NCBI GenBank assembly: GCA_045590195.1
Contig: JAZNQN010000043.1
Location: 1 to 46,517, forward strand
Direction: 5' to 3'
Origin: JAZNQN01 sp045590195
GTDB lineage: Bacteria > Bacillota > Clostridia > UMGS1883 > UMGS1540
DNA length: 46,517 nt
The stretch's first letter is position 1. Each line of letters begins with the position of its first letter. Below, piece by piece: positions 7,543 through 15,569 of this stretch. The position numbers were made by a program, and so were the translations under genes. A model generated the notes under the pieces. The model was given only the letters and a program-made list of their open reading frames with translations, was not told where the DNA came from and did no database searches.

Positions 7543-8479
7543 ACAAATCTCCAATATTTTTTATCTCAATTCCGCTATAATATTTTTTCAGAATTTCCTT
7601 GTAGTTCATTCCCTGCTTTGCAAAATACTCGGCCCCATACTGACTCATACCAACTCCATGACCTTTTCCTTTACAATGAAAAATAAAACTGTTATCAGCG
7701 GCAGTTACAGTAAAATTTGTTGAAGGAAGCGAAAAAATGCTTCTAACTTCTACTCCTTCAAGCGAAACACCGCCAAGGTTAATATTTTTAACGCTGCCGC
7801 TTTCGTTTCTTAAAATTTCGCCAATATATGGCGAAATTTCTATTCCTGATTTTTCATAAATTTTATCTTTAAATTCTGAAAAGCTAACTGTTATATCATT
7901 TTCAAAAACAGGCGACAACATATCTCCCGGGCTTTCAACGCTTACAAGATAAGGAACATCGCTTCCCCATACATCTTTAGCATTTTCGGTAACACCGCTG
8001 CCTGTGGAATGAAAAACAGCTTCAATAGGTTCATCCGAGTATACTGCAATTTCTCCGGCAGTTTTATTTATACAATTTTTTATTTTTCCGGAGTATTCTC
8101 CCATCCAGTTTTTGCCGTGTTTTTTCACGATTTCATCATTACTTATATATGCTTTACAATGAGTGCTGTCTGTACATACATCAGCATTCGGATGGTCATT
8201 ATCTGGTTTTAAGCTTTTGTTTATAATATAAGTTCTGGCTGCAACAGCTTGTGCCTTCAGAGCTTCTTCGTGAAATGCCGCGGGCATTTCGGCCGCCACA
8301 ACTCCGAATAAATACTCTTCAATATCATACTTTTCAATTTTACCATTAATAAGTACCGAAATTTCATCTGTAGAAAAATCTTCTGAGTTCCGGTCAAAAT
8401 CAAACAGGAAAATAATAGTTGCAGGAACGAAAACAATCAAAGTAAGAACAGAAACAAACAAATAAAACAGCTTTTTAAT
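7520..8479 (-). CDS. spoIID: Stage II sporulation protein D (SpoIID), probable ATT start
   Basis: A 319-residue membrane-anchored lytic transglycosylase that cleaves denuded septal peptidoglycan during engulfment. The catalytic glutamate lies in AAEMP (Glu64). The zinc-binding cluster His96, Cys102, His107 and Cys108 is present. The C-terminal GKGHGVGMSQYGA is diagnostic. No ATG fits. A TTG at 8461 gives an N-terminus without positive charge and lies 27 bases from the ribosome site. Starting at ATT (8479), eight bases after GGGGAGG, adds MKKLFY and produces a normal membrane-anchor signal. A sigma-E-like promoter and a masking hairpin lie directly upstream. Confidence 0.9.
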   Translation of the reverse strand: MKKLFYLFVSVLTLIVFVPATIIFLFDFDRNSEDFSTDEISVLINGKIEKYDIEEYLFGVVAAEMPAAFHEEALKAQAVAARTYIINKSLKPDNDHPNADVCTDSTHCKAYISNDEIVKKHGKNWMGEYSGKIKNCINKTAGEIAVYSDEPIEAVFHSTGSGVTENAKDVWGSDVPYLVSVESPGDMLSPVFENDITVSFSEFKDKIYEKSGIEISPYIGEILRNESGSVKNINLGGVSLEGVEVRSIFSLPSTNFTVTAADNSFIFHCKGKGHGVGMSQYGAEYFAKQGMNYKEILKKYYSGIEIKNIGDLYDKSNQN

Positions 8480-8490
8480 AACAAATACCT

Positions 8491-8526
8491 CCCCTCATAT
8501 ACCTGTCCATTAAAATATATGAGGGG
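8491..8526 (-). promoter_or_regulatory. 10-bp hairpin masking the spoIID Shine-Dalgarno site
   Basis: On the minus strand, the arms CCCCTCATAT (8517-8526) and ATATGAGGGG (8491-8500) enclose a 16-base loop. The GGGG of the 3' arm is part of the spoIID ribosome site GGGGAGG. No T-run follows, so it is a poor terminator for the penicillin-binding protein gene upstream. Sequestration of the ribosome site is the better reading. Confidence 0.65.
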
Positions 8527-8541
8527 AAAATATTTTTATTA
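8514..8541 (-). promoter_or_regulatory. sigma-E-like promoter of spoIID
   Basis: On the minus strand, TAATAAA (8535-8541), a 13-base spacer and CATATATT (8514-8521) match the element before spmA exactly in both boxes and in spacing. spoIID is a classic sigma-E gene in B. subtilis. A start near 8508 would fall in the hairpin loop, so the RNA would lack the masking 5' arm. Confidence 0.6.
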
Positions 8542-8546
8542 CAACA

Positions 8547-10985
8547 CTATTGCGGTGTGGCTGATGAAGCCGGCGAAGGAGTTGAAGCAGCAGGCTTTGG
8601 CGAAGAAGACGGCTCGTTTTCAGAACTCGAAGGTTCATCAGCATTTTTATTTTCATTTTCATCTTCAGGAGCCGCTATTGTATGCTCCTCAAGAGCGCAA
8701 ACTTGGCTTGGAGCATCATATTTTTTAACTGATTTAACCGAGGTGCAATTCTCTCCTGCAAGCAAATTCGATTCTTCACAAACATCAACCTCAGGAATAT
8801 AGTGCGCCTTTGTACAGTAAACGTTCTTAATGTATCCATCTTTTTCATTATGAGTACTATCGGCAATTCCGAGGGCCGAGGCTCTTCTCACAGGACAATC
8901 GCCTCTTGCTCTCAACCCAGTTTCGGAACACAGGCTGAAAGCTTTGTGTTTGTCACATTTTTGAGTTTCGCTAACATCCTTTTTAGCCTTATAAACAATC
9001 TGCGAACCACGAATATCAAGCGCACACAAATCTGTTGCAAGCTTTCCGCTTACGGAACAAACTTTAACCTTTTCCTTTGACGGGTCAGGCTTAGCAAAAC
9101 TAATTGTATCGTAATCCTCGTGAACTTTTGCCATAACTTTTTTCCAAATGGAAACCGATGGATTACCGCCAGGCACGGCTCTCGGAGTATCATATCCCGA
9201 CCATACAGCAGCAAGAAAATATGGAGTGTAACCTACAAACCACTTGTCTTTGTTATCGTTGGAAGTTCCTGTTTTTCCAGCGGCAGGCATTTTACCAAGG
9301 TTAGCACCGGTACCTGTACCAAAGTTTACAACACCTGTAAGCATCTGCGTCATAGCATAGGCGTTTTGCTGAAGGTAAACTTCTTCGCCCTCGCCATTAT
9401 GCTCGAGTAAAACATTTCCGTTAAAATCGGTAACTTTATAGTAAGTTGATGGCTCATAATATACGCCACCATTTGCAAACGGAACATAAGCCGCAGCCAT
9501 TTCAAGAACAGAAACACCATCTGTAAGTCCGCCAAGTGAAAGCGGTGCAAGGCTTTTGTCGCTGTAAACTTTTCCATCAGCTTCTCGTTTTTCAACAAGA
9601 GAACTAATGTGAAGTTTGTCTTTTAAAAAGTTATACGACTGATCTACTCCAAGGCTTTGTAAAACCTTTATAGCAGCAATGTTTACAGAACTTGCAACGG
9701 CACTTCTTATAGTAATTGTTCCTCTGAAATTTCTGTTGGAATTCTTAGGCTCCCAGTCGCCAATTTTAAGCGGCTCGTCTACAACAACAGAATTCTCGTT
9801 TATAACTCCATACTCAAGAGCCGGCCCGTAAACTGCAATCGGCTTTATAGATGAGCCAGGCTGCCTTAGTGTTTGTGTGGCACGGTTTAGTTCCATTCTT
9901 CCCTGGCTTCCTCTTCCGCCTGACATACCAACTATATTTCCTGTTGCAGGGTCAATTACAACAATTGCCGACTGAGCAAGTTCTCCGCCGGAGTTTGCAG
10001 GAAAGTTTGAATCGTTACTGTAAACTTCTTCAATAGTATCCTGAACCATAGGGTTAACACTGCTGTAAATTTTAAGTCCACCGGTATAAAGCATTTTAAG
10101 GGCAATCTGCTTTGGATATCCAGCTTTTTCCTGTAAGTCCTCTAATACTTCAGTAATAACTGCATCAGAAAAATATCTTTTTGCTGCAGGAATATCCGCT
10201 GCGCTTTGGCCTTTTGAAAAATCAAGCTCTTCATTTACTGCTTCTTCATATTCATCTTTTGAAATAAAATCAAGTTCAAGCATTTTCGCAAGAACAAGTT
10301 CTTGTTTTTCCTTGTTGTTTTCGGGATTTGCAAGAGGATCAAATTTTGTTGGATACTGAGTTATACCTGCAATTGATGCCATTTGCGCAAGCGATAAATC
10401 CCCTACGCTTTTTCCAAAATATCTCTTCGCAGCAGCTTCAACGCCATTGCACTGATTACTAAGGTAAATTGTGTTCAGATAAAACTCAAGTATCTCTTCT
10501 TTTTCGTACATCTGTTCAATTTTAACAGCTCTGTATATTTCCCGAAGCTTTCTTTTTACATTCACATCTTCGTCGCCGGAAATGTTTTTAACAAGCTGCT
10601 GAGTAATAGTACTTGCACCATAAGAAGAATTTCCCTTTGACACAAATGTGGTCATAGCACCGATAAGGCGCTTGATGTCGAAACCGGGATGGGAATAAAA
10701 TCGTTCATCCTCAATTGCAATAAAAGCATTAACCATATTTTTGGGGATTTTCTCAAAAGAAACCCAAACCCTGTTTTCATCATCATACACACTGTCATAA
10801 ACAATTTCCTCTCCTGTTTCAGGATCTGTAGCAAATATAAAGGTTGTCTGATCAAGCAGGGCTGTTTCAAGTTTAACATCGTCAGCTCCAATAACAACGC
10901 TTGCCAAAACCGCAACACCGGCTACAAGAATCAGCGAAAATATTATTGAAAAAGCCAACAAAATTTTTCTTGAATTTTTTTTCAT
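8547..10985 (-). CDS. Class A penicillin-binding protein (PBP1A family transglycosylase/transpeptidase)
   Basis: An 812-residue bifunctional peptidoglycan synthase. After a basic N-terminus (MKKNSRK) and one membrane helix (about 9-32) comes the GT51 glycosyltransferase domain, with catalytic Glu92 in EDERFYSHPG, GASTITQQLVKN (123-134) and the RK..E region. The transpeptidase domain has SSIK (nucleophile Ser378), SVN (433-435) and KTG (571-573). The C-terminus holds Cys-containing segments and ends in a low-complexity Ser/Pro/Glu/Ala tail. All catalytic motifs are intact. Which PBP paralogue it is cannot be told from the sequence alone. Confidence 0.94.
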   Translation of the reverse strand: MKKNSRKILLAFSIIFSLILVAGVAVLASVVIGADDVKLETALLDQTTFIFATDPETGEEIVYDSVYDDENRVWVSFEKIPKNMVNAFIAIEDERFYSHPGFDIKRLIGAMTTFVSKGNSSYGASTITQQLVKNISGDEDVNVKRKLREIYRAVKIEQMYEKEEILEFYLNTIYLSNQCNGVEAAAKRYFGKSVGDLSLAQMASIAGITQYPTKFDPLANPENNKEKQELVLAKMLELDFISKDEYEEAVNEELDFSKGQSAADIPAAKRYFSDAVITEVLEDLQEKAGYPKQIALKMLYTGGLKIYSSVNPMVQDTIEEVYSNDSNFPANSGGELAQSAIVVIDPATGNIVGMSGGRGSQGRMELNRATQTLRQPGSSIKPIAVYGPALEYGVINENSVVVDEPLKIGDWEPKNSNRNFRGTITIRSAVASSVNIAAIKVLQSLGVDQSYNFLKDKLHISSLVEKREADGKVYSDKSLAPLSLGGLTDGVSVLEMAAAYVPFANGGVYYEPSTYYKVTDFNGNVLLEHNGEGEEVYLQQNAYAMTQMLTGVVNFGTGTGANLGKMPAAGKTGTSNDNKDKWFVGYTPYFLAAVWSGYDTPRAVPGGNPSVSIWKKVMAKVHEDYDTISFAKPDPSKEKVKVCSVSGKLATDLCALDIRGSQIVYKAKKDVSETQKCDKHKAFSLCSETGLRARGDCPVRRASALGIADSTHNEKDGYIKNVYCTKAHYIPEVDVCEESNLLAGENCTSVKSVKKYDAPSQVCALEEHTIAAPEDENENKNADEPSSSENEPSSSPKPAASTPSPASSATPQ

Positions 10986-11000
10986 ATTACTAGCCTTTCT

Positions 11001-11016
11001 TAAGCAACTGCTTATT
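11001..11016. repeat. inverted-repeat site A before the PBP gene
   Basis: TAAGCAACTGCTTATT contains the perfect palindrome TAAGCA-AC-TGCTTA (11001-11014). It lies in the PBP leader, 16 bases before its start codon. A near-identical copy lies exactly 100 bp away at 11101, next to the divergent gene. Confidence 0.45.
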
Positions 11017-11040
11017 GTTATATATATCTAAATATATATT

Positions 11041-11069
11041 ACTATAAAAAAATTAAAAAATTATTACAA
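11041..11069 (-). promoter_or_regulatory. probable sigma-A promoter of the PBP gene
   Basis: On the minus strand, TTGTAA (11064-11069) is followed by a 17-base AT-rich spacer and TATAGT (11041-11046). The predicted start is near 11034, about 50 bases before the ATG. Confidence 0.45.
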
Positions 11070-11100
11070 AAAGGTATATATTTAAACTATTTGGCAAAAA

Positions 11101-11116
11101 TAAGCAACAACTTATT
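11101..11116. repeat. inverted-repeat site B before the BofC-domain gene
   Basis: TAAGCAACAACTTATT matches site A at 14 of 16 positions. Its arms AATAAG/CTTATT (11099-11116) enclose CAACAA. It lies 16 bases before the start of the plus-strand gene, mirroring site A. Confidence 0.45.
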
Positions 11117-11132
11117 CCAAAGGAGTATTAAA

Positions 11133-11540
11133 ATGAAAAAAAATATTATTTTACTTACATCGCTTTGTATTTTATCCGCTTTTTGCGGCATTATTTCCGG
11201 CATATTATTTTTTAAAACTGAAAATAATAATTTAGCCAGGGCAGAAACAACAAATGAAATCGAAAATACTCCTTTGCCGGAAATAACTTTTCAGAACAAA
11301 GAGGAAGAAAACCCTCCCGAAGAAGCATATGTTTTTGAAAGCGAGCAATATGTTGTAACATTGTCCGACACTAAAATAATTATTTATAAAGTATCTCACG
11401 ACGGATCTATGCAAACAGTTGAAGAAAAGCTTGTAGATACTGGCAGTATTCCAAGGGAAGATTACGCAAAACTTTATTCCGGCATAATTGTAACTACCCT
11501 TGATGAGGCAAAGCAAATTGTTGAAGATTTTATAAGTTGA
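11133..11540 (+). CDS. Membrane-anchored small protein with BofC C-terminal-like domain
   Basis: A 135-residue protein with a basic start (MKKN), one membrane segment (about 5-26), an acidic linker (NKEEENPPEE) and a C-terminal domain of about 60 residues beginning YVVTLSDTKIIIYKV. The pattern of a short beta strand pair, then REDYAKLYSGI and TLDEAKQIVEDF, resembles the BofC C-terminal domain found in many uncharacterised clostridial proteins. B. subtilis BofC acts in the forespore-mother cell signal that controls sigma-K, but this protein lacks the rest of BofC. AAAGGAG supports this ATG rather than one 14 codons upstream. Confidence 0.6.
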   Translation: MKKNIILLTSLCILSAFCGIISGILFFKTENNNLARAETTNEIENTPLPEITFQNKEEENPPEEAYVFESEQYVVTLSDTKIIIYKVSHDGSMQTVEEKLVDTGSIPREDYAKLYSGIIVTTLDEAKQIVEDFIS

Positions 11541-11575
11541 AAAGCGATAATACCAAACGGTATTATCGCTTTTTA
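11541..11575. terminator. bidirectional terminator between 11540 and 11576
   Basis: A 14-bp perfect stem AAAGCGATAATACC/GGTATTATCGCTTT has the loop AAAC. T-runs on both sides serve the converging small membrane protein gene and the glycosyltransferase gene. Confidence 0.9.
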
Positions 11576-12808
11576 TCATTCAACTTCTTCAATACTGATT
11601 TGTCTTGTATGCTGAGTGTGGAACCACTCTTTTTTATTCTTGTTAATAATTCCAATAACAGTTATAGGAACCCATGTAAGCGAATAGAAGAAATAAGTTA
11701 TATAAGACAAAATAAGTCTGGGAGTAAGTTTTCGTTTTTCGATCCAAATAACAAGCGGAGTCCATAAAAACTGCGCTACAACATAAATATACCATACAAC
11801 CGGTGGAACAATATAGCTTATCTGGAAAAACCCAATATCGCCTGTAGGATAAGCAGTTTGAATCCAGCACATAAGTGTAATAAATCCCATAACAAGAATT
11901 CTCACAGGCTGAAGAAGATATACTGCACAATCAACAGGAGCCCATTTACGCTCTTTTACAGCCTTTTTAAGAAGCGGCAAAACAAAACGTGAAGCAACAT
12001 CTGCGTGACCCTGCATCCATCTTATTCTCTGCTTCCACGACTGGCTGAAAGTAAGCGGTTTTTCGTCATACACGATAGCTCCGCTTGCATACTGAACTTT
12101 ATAATCGTTAAGCACAACACGCATTGTAAATTCCATATCTTCTGTAAGACATGTAGCCTGCCAGCCAATCTCTTTCAATACATTTGTATCAATTACAAAG
12201 CCTGTTCCGCATAATTGACATGAAAGGCCCAAGTTTTCTCTTGAATACTGAAAAAGCTTGTTAATACTCCAGAAAGAAATTGTGTATGCAGCAGAAATCC
12301 ACGAGTCAAACGGATTTTTACTGTCAATATAGCCCTGAACAATTTTTGCACCAGTTTTAAGTTTCTTGTTCATCTCGTTTAAAAACTCAGGATGAACAAT
12401 ATTATCAGCATCAAAAATTGCAATATCGTCATACTGTTTATCGAGCTTATAAAGGTTTTCAAACATCCACTCAAGGGCAAAACCTTTACCTCTTAAATCA
12501 GCCGATTCCCTTTCGTAAACATTAGCTCCGGCATTTCTTGCAATTTCAGCAGTTCTGTCAGTACAGTTGTCTGCAATTACAAAAATATCGTAACATTCCT
12601 CGGGATAATTTATCGCCTTAAGGCTTTTAACCATATTTTCAATAACCATTTCCTCGTTATGTGCCGCAACAACAAGAGCAAATGTGTGATTCTTGTCATG
12701 TACAACAGGGGCATCTTTGCGTTTTACCCATGCAAAAAGGGAAATACCAAAATAATAAGTACCAAACAACAGGAAAACAACCTGCAAAATAATACTAAAT
12801 ATGTACAT
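11576..12808 (-). CDS. Processive-type family 2 glycosyltransferase, membrane-bound
   Basis: A 410-residue inner-membrane glycosyltransferase. It has an N-terminal membrane helix (about 4-26), a cytoplasmic GT2 domain with VVAAHNEE (46-53), DAD (133-135), TED (222-224) and QRIRW (260-264), and about three C-terminal membrane segments. The D, DxD, TED and QxxRW set is typical of processive enzymes such as hyaluronan, cellulose and poly-N-acetylglucosamine synthases. The sugar and product cannot be told, and no partner genes are adjacent. AAGGAGG lies ten bases upstream and the gene has its own promoter. Confidence 0.88.
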   Translation of the reverse strand: MYIFSIILQVVFLLFGTYYFGISLFAWVKRKDAPVVHDKNHTFALVVAAHNEEMVIENMVKSLKAINYPEECYDIFVIADNCTDRTAEIARNAGANVYERESADLRGKGFALEWMFENLYKLDKQYDDIAIFDADNIVHPEFLNEMNKKLKTGAKIVQGYIDSKNPFDSWISAAYTISFWSINKLFQYSRENLGLSCQLCGTGFVIDTNVLKEIGWQATCLTEDMEFTMRVVLNDYKVQYASGAIVYDEKPLTFSQSWKQRIRWMQGHADVASRFVLPLLKKAVKERKWAPVDCAVYLLQPVRILVMGFITLMCWIQTAYPTGDIGFFQISYIVPPVVWYIYVVAQFLWTPLVIWIEKRKLTPRLILSYITYFFYSLTWVPITVIGIINKNKKEWFHTQHTRQISIEEVE

Positions 12809-12838
12809 TAGTATCCATCCTCCTTATCAAACGATTTA

Positions 12839-12867
12839 ATTATACTATCAATTTTGTAAATTTGCAA
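12839..12867 (-). promoter_or_regulatory. sigma-A promoter of the glycosyltransferase gene
   Basis: On the minus strand, TTGCAA (12862-12867), a 17-base spacer and a perfect TATAAT (12839-12844) lie 30 bases before the start codon. The rest of the 12809-13070 gap holds the ychF promoter and AT-rich DNA with no other clear element. Confidence 0.75.
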
Positions 12868-12998
12868 TACTTTTTTTATTTTTTGAAAAACCGTATCAAA
12901 ATTTGATGTTTAATCTGATTTTTTTGTTTATTTTTACACTAACGCCGAGTTTTTTATTAAATAATATGCAAAAGTGACAACTTTAAACCAAATTTTTC

Positions 12999-13027
12999 TT
13001 GCTAAAATCAATATGACATGTTATAAT
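12999..13027 (+). promoter_or_regulatory. sigma-A promoter of the ychF-metF-metH operon
   Basis: TTGCTA (12999-13004), a 17-base spacer and a perfect TATAAT (13022-13027) lie 43 bases before the ychF start. No S-box or other methionine riboswitch is visible between the promoter and the gene. Confidence 0.8.
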
Positions 13028-13070
13028 AATTAGTTAGAAATTCAAACATATAAACAAAGGAGCAAAACTT

Positions 13071-14165
13071 ATGAAACTTGGTATAGTTGGTTTACCAAAT
13101 GTAGGTAAAAGTACCCTTTTTAACGCAATAACAAAGGCAGGTGCACAAAGTGCAAACTACCCTTTCTGTACAATAGAGCCAAATGTAGGTATAGTATCGG
13201 TTCCCGACAAACGCCTTGACAAACTGGCTGAGATGTATAACCCCGAAAAATTCACTCCTGCATTTATCGAATTTGTTGATATTGCAGGCCTTGTAAAAGG
13301 TGCAAGCCGCGGCGAAGGCCTTGGCAACAAATTTTTGTCACACATCAGAGAGGTTGACGCTATTATTCACGTTGTCCGCTGCTTTGACGATGGTGAAATT
13401 GTTCACGTTGACGGCAGTGTTGACCCTATCCGTGATATTGAAACAATAAATCTTGAGCTTATTTTTGCCGACCTTGAAACAGTTGAAAAAAGATTTGAAC
13501 GCCTTTCAAAACTTATTAAAACAGGCGAAAAGAAATATGTAGCCGAAAAAGAAGTTTTGGAAAGGCTTAAAGCATTACTTGAAGCAGGCAAACCCGCCCG
13601 TGCTCTCACTCTTACCGAAGAAGAGGCTGAACTTATTAAAGATGTTAACTTGCTTACTGACAAGAAAGTAATTTATGCCGCAAATATGAGCGAAGATGAA
13701 ATTGGCAACGCAGAGGATAACAGATATTTGAAAGCCGTTGCGGAATTTGCTGCATCAGAAGGCTCAACAGTTTTGCCGATTTCTGCGAGAATTGAAGAAG
13801 AAATTTCAACTCTTGACGATGAAGAAAAAGAAATGTTTTTAAGCGAAATGGGCTTATCTTCTTCAGGGCTTGACCGCCTTGTTGAAAAAAGTTATGACCT
13901 TTTGGGACTTATAAGCTATCTTACCGCGGGCCCTAAAGAAGTTCGCGCATGGACTATCAAACGCGGAACTTTGGCACCACAGGCAGCAGGTAAAATTCAT
14001 ACCGATTTTGAAAAAGGCTTTATCCGTGCCGAAGTTGTTGCTTACGAAACTCTTATTGAATGCGGCAGCCTTGTTGCAGCAAAAGAAAAAGGCCTTGTTC
14101 GAAGCGAAGGCAAAGAATACGAAATGCACGACGGCGATGTTGTTGTGTTCAGATTTAATGTATAA
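13071..14165 (+). CDS. ychF: Ribosome-associated ATPase YchF (Obg-HflX family)
   Basis: A 364-residue P-loop protein that binds ribosomes and hydrolyses ATP rather than GTP. The P-loop GLPNVGKST is at 7-15, the G3 region DIAGLVKGASRGEGLGN begins near 70, and the G4 site is NMSE (205-208) instead of NKxD. That change marks the ATP-preferring YchF subgroup. A coiled-coil insertion (about 125-190) and a C-terminal TGS domain complete the usual layout. Cys33 in PFCTIEPN is conserved. AAAGGAG precedes the start. It leads an operon with metF and metH, an unusual partnership. Confidence 0.96.
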   Translation: MKLGIVGLPNVGKSTLFNAITKAGAQSANYPFCTIEPNVGIVSVPDKRLDKLAEMYNPEKFTPAFIEFVDIAGLVKGASRGEGLGNKFLSHIREVDAIIHVVRCFDDGEIVHVDGSVDPIRDIETINLELIFADLETVEKRFERLSKLIKTGEKKYVAEKEVLERLKALLEAGKPARALTLTEEEAELIKDVNLLTDKKVIYAANMSEDEIGNAEDNRYLKAVAEFAASEGSTVLPISARIEEEISTLDDEEKEMFLSEMGLSSSGLDRLVEKSYDLLGLISYLTAGPKEVRAWTIKRGTLAPQAAGKIHTDFEKGFIRAEVVAYETLIECGSLVAAKEKGLVRSEGKEYEMHDGDVVVFRFNV

Positions 14166-14177
14166 GAAGGTATATAA

Positions 14178-15047
14178 ATGTATATCAAAGATTTATTTGG
14201 CAAAGGTAAAACGGTTGTATCATTTGAAATGTTTCCTCCAAAACCTAATACTCCAATGGAATCGGTTTTAGGCGCGGCAGATTCTCTTTCGCATTTAAAC
14301 CCCGATTTTATGAGCGTTACCTGCGGCGCAGGCGGAAGCGGAAAAGACAGTAATACTATTTCTGTTGCTTCACATCTTCAGAACAAATTAAATGTGACTG
14401 CCCTCGCCCACCTTACATGTGTTATTTCTTCAAAATCACAGATATGTGAAACACTTGCAAAACTCAAAGAAGAAAACATTTCAAACATTTTAGCGCTTCG
14501 TGGCGATTTTCCTAAAGACAGCGAATTTAACCGCGACAGTATGGAATTCAAACACGCTATTGACCTTGTTCGTGAAATCAAAAATTTTGGCGGTTTTTGC
14601 ATTGGCGGAGCCTGCTATCCCGAAGGACATATTGAAAATGAAAGCGTTGAAAACGACCTTGATAATCTTAAAGCTAAAGTTGATGCCGGGGTTGACTTTT
14701 TAACAAGCCAGTTGTTTTTTGATAATAACACATTCTACAGTTTTCTCTACAGAGCAGGTAAAAAGAATATAAATGTTCCGGTTATTGCCGGAGTTATGCC
14801 TGTTACAAGCCGTAGCCAGATTAAGAGAATGTGTTCTCTTTCAGGTGCAACGCTTACTTCTAAATTTAAAAATATGCTTGACAAATTTTACGATAACCCT
14901 CAGTCACTTATGCAGGCAGGTATTGTATATGCAACCGAACAAATTATTGACCTTATTGCAAATGGTGTACCTGCAATACATATATACACTATGAACAAAC
15001 CTGAAATCGCCGAAAAAATTATGTATAACTTAAAGGGAATTATATGA
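14178..15047 (+). CDS. metF: 5,10-methylenetetrahydrofolate reductase
   Basis: A 289-residue TIM-barrel flavoenzyme that reduces methylene-THF to methyl-THF, the methyl donor for MetH. Family motifs are VSFEMFPPK near the start with the catalytic glutamate, SVTCGAGGSG, ALRGDFPKD, and TSQLFFDNNTF with the folate-binding residues. It lies 12 bases after ychF and overlaps the next gene by four bases (ATGA), so the folate and methionine steps are co-translated. No metV zinc protein gene is adjacent. Confidence 0.95.
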   Translation: MYIKDLFGKGKTVVSFEMFPPKPNTPMESVLGAADSLSHLNPDFMSVTCGAGGSGKDSNTISVASHLQNKLNVTALAHLTCVISSKSQICETLAKLKEENISNILALRGDFPKDSEFNRDSMEFKHAIDLVREIKNFGGFCIGGACYPEGHIENESVENDLDNLKAKVDAGVDFLTSQLFFDNNTFYSFLYRAGKKNINVPVIAGVMPVTSRSQIKRMCSLSGATLTSKFKNMLDKFYDNPQSLMQAGIVYATEQIIDLIANGVPAIHIYTMNKPEIAEKIMYNLKGII

Positions 15048-15565
15048 ATTTAAAAGAAATAATGTCATTTCTTAAAATTGATAAAATGACATCTGAAATC
15101 GAACAAAAAATTAATATTGCATGGCAAAATGTTGATATAAATGCTGTAAAAAGGTACCATGCCGTACCTTTTTCTGTTTCTGAGCCACCTTTTATGCTTA
15201 TTGGGGACGATATAGTAAATCACTTAAAAGGTTGTAATAACTTTTATTTATTTGTTGCAACACTCGGAAGTAGTATAGATGCACTTATTAAGAAAACACA
15301 ACTTACCTCAATGAGTGACGCTGTAATTTTAGATGCTGTAGCAAGTTCATATCTTGAAAGCTATTGCGATGAAGTTTGTTTGAATTTTTCTAAAGATCAA
15401 AAATTAACTTCTCGCTTCTCACCAGGATATGGTGATTTTCCTCTTGAAATTCAGCCAATACTTTTAAAATATGCTGGGGCAGATAAAATTGGTGTTTCAA
15501 ATTTACAAAGCTTTATGATGGTCCCAACAAAAACTGTATCTGCAATAATTGGAATTAAGGAGTAG
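15044..15565 (+). CDS. Stand-alone MetH activation-domain protein
   Basis: A 173-residue protein matching the reactivation domain that in E. coli forms the C-terminus of methionine synthase and binds S-adenosylmethionine. The signature RFSPGYGDFPLEIQ (about residues 124-137) is present. It is encoded separately, just before metH, whose product ends after the B12 domain. The likely job is reductive methylation of the inactive cob(II)alamin form. An electron donor such as flavodoxin or ferredoxin is not encoded nearby. Part of it may also mediate docking to MetH. Confidence 0.85.
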   Translation: MNLKEIMSFLKIDKMTSEIEQKINIAWQNVDINAVKRYHAVPFSVSEPPFMLIGDDIVNHLKGCNNFYLFVATLGSSIDALIKKTQLTSMSDAVILDAVASSYLESYCDEVCLNFSKDQKLTSRFSPGYGDFPLEIQPILLKYAGADKIGVSNLQSFMMVPTKTVSAIIGIKE

Positions 15566-15569
15566 TTTT

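Noticed and set aside
12895..12907. Palindrome ATCAAA-A-TTTGAT upstream of the glycosyltransferase promoter
   Set aside because: Short arms in AT-rich DNA, 28 bases beyond the -35 box; expected by chance at this composition.
13028..14177. Possible SAM or B12 riboswitch for the methionine genes
   Set aside because: The ychF leader is only about 40 bases and the ychF-metF gap is 12 bases, so no riboswitch can fit.
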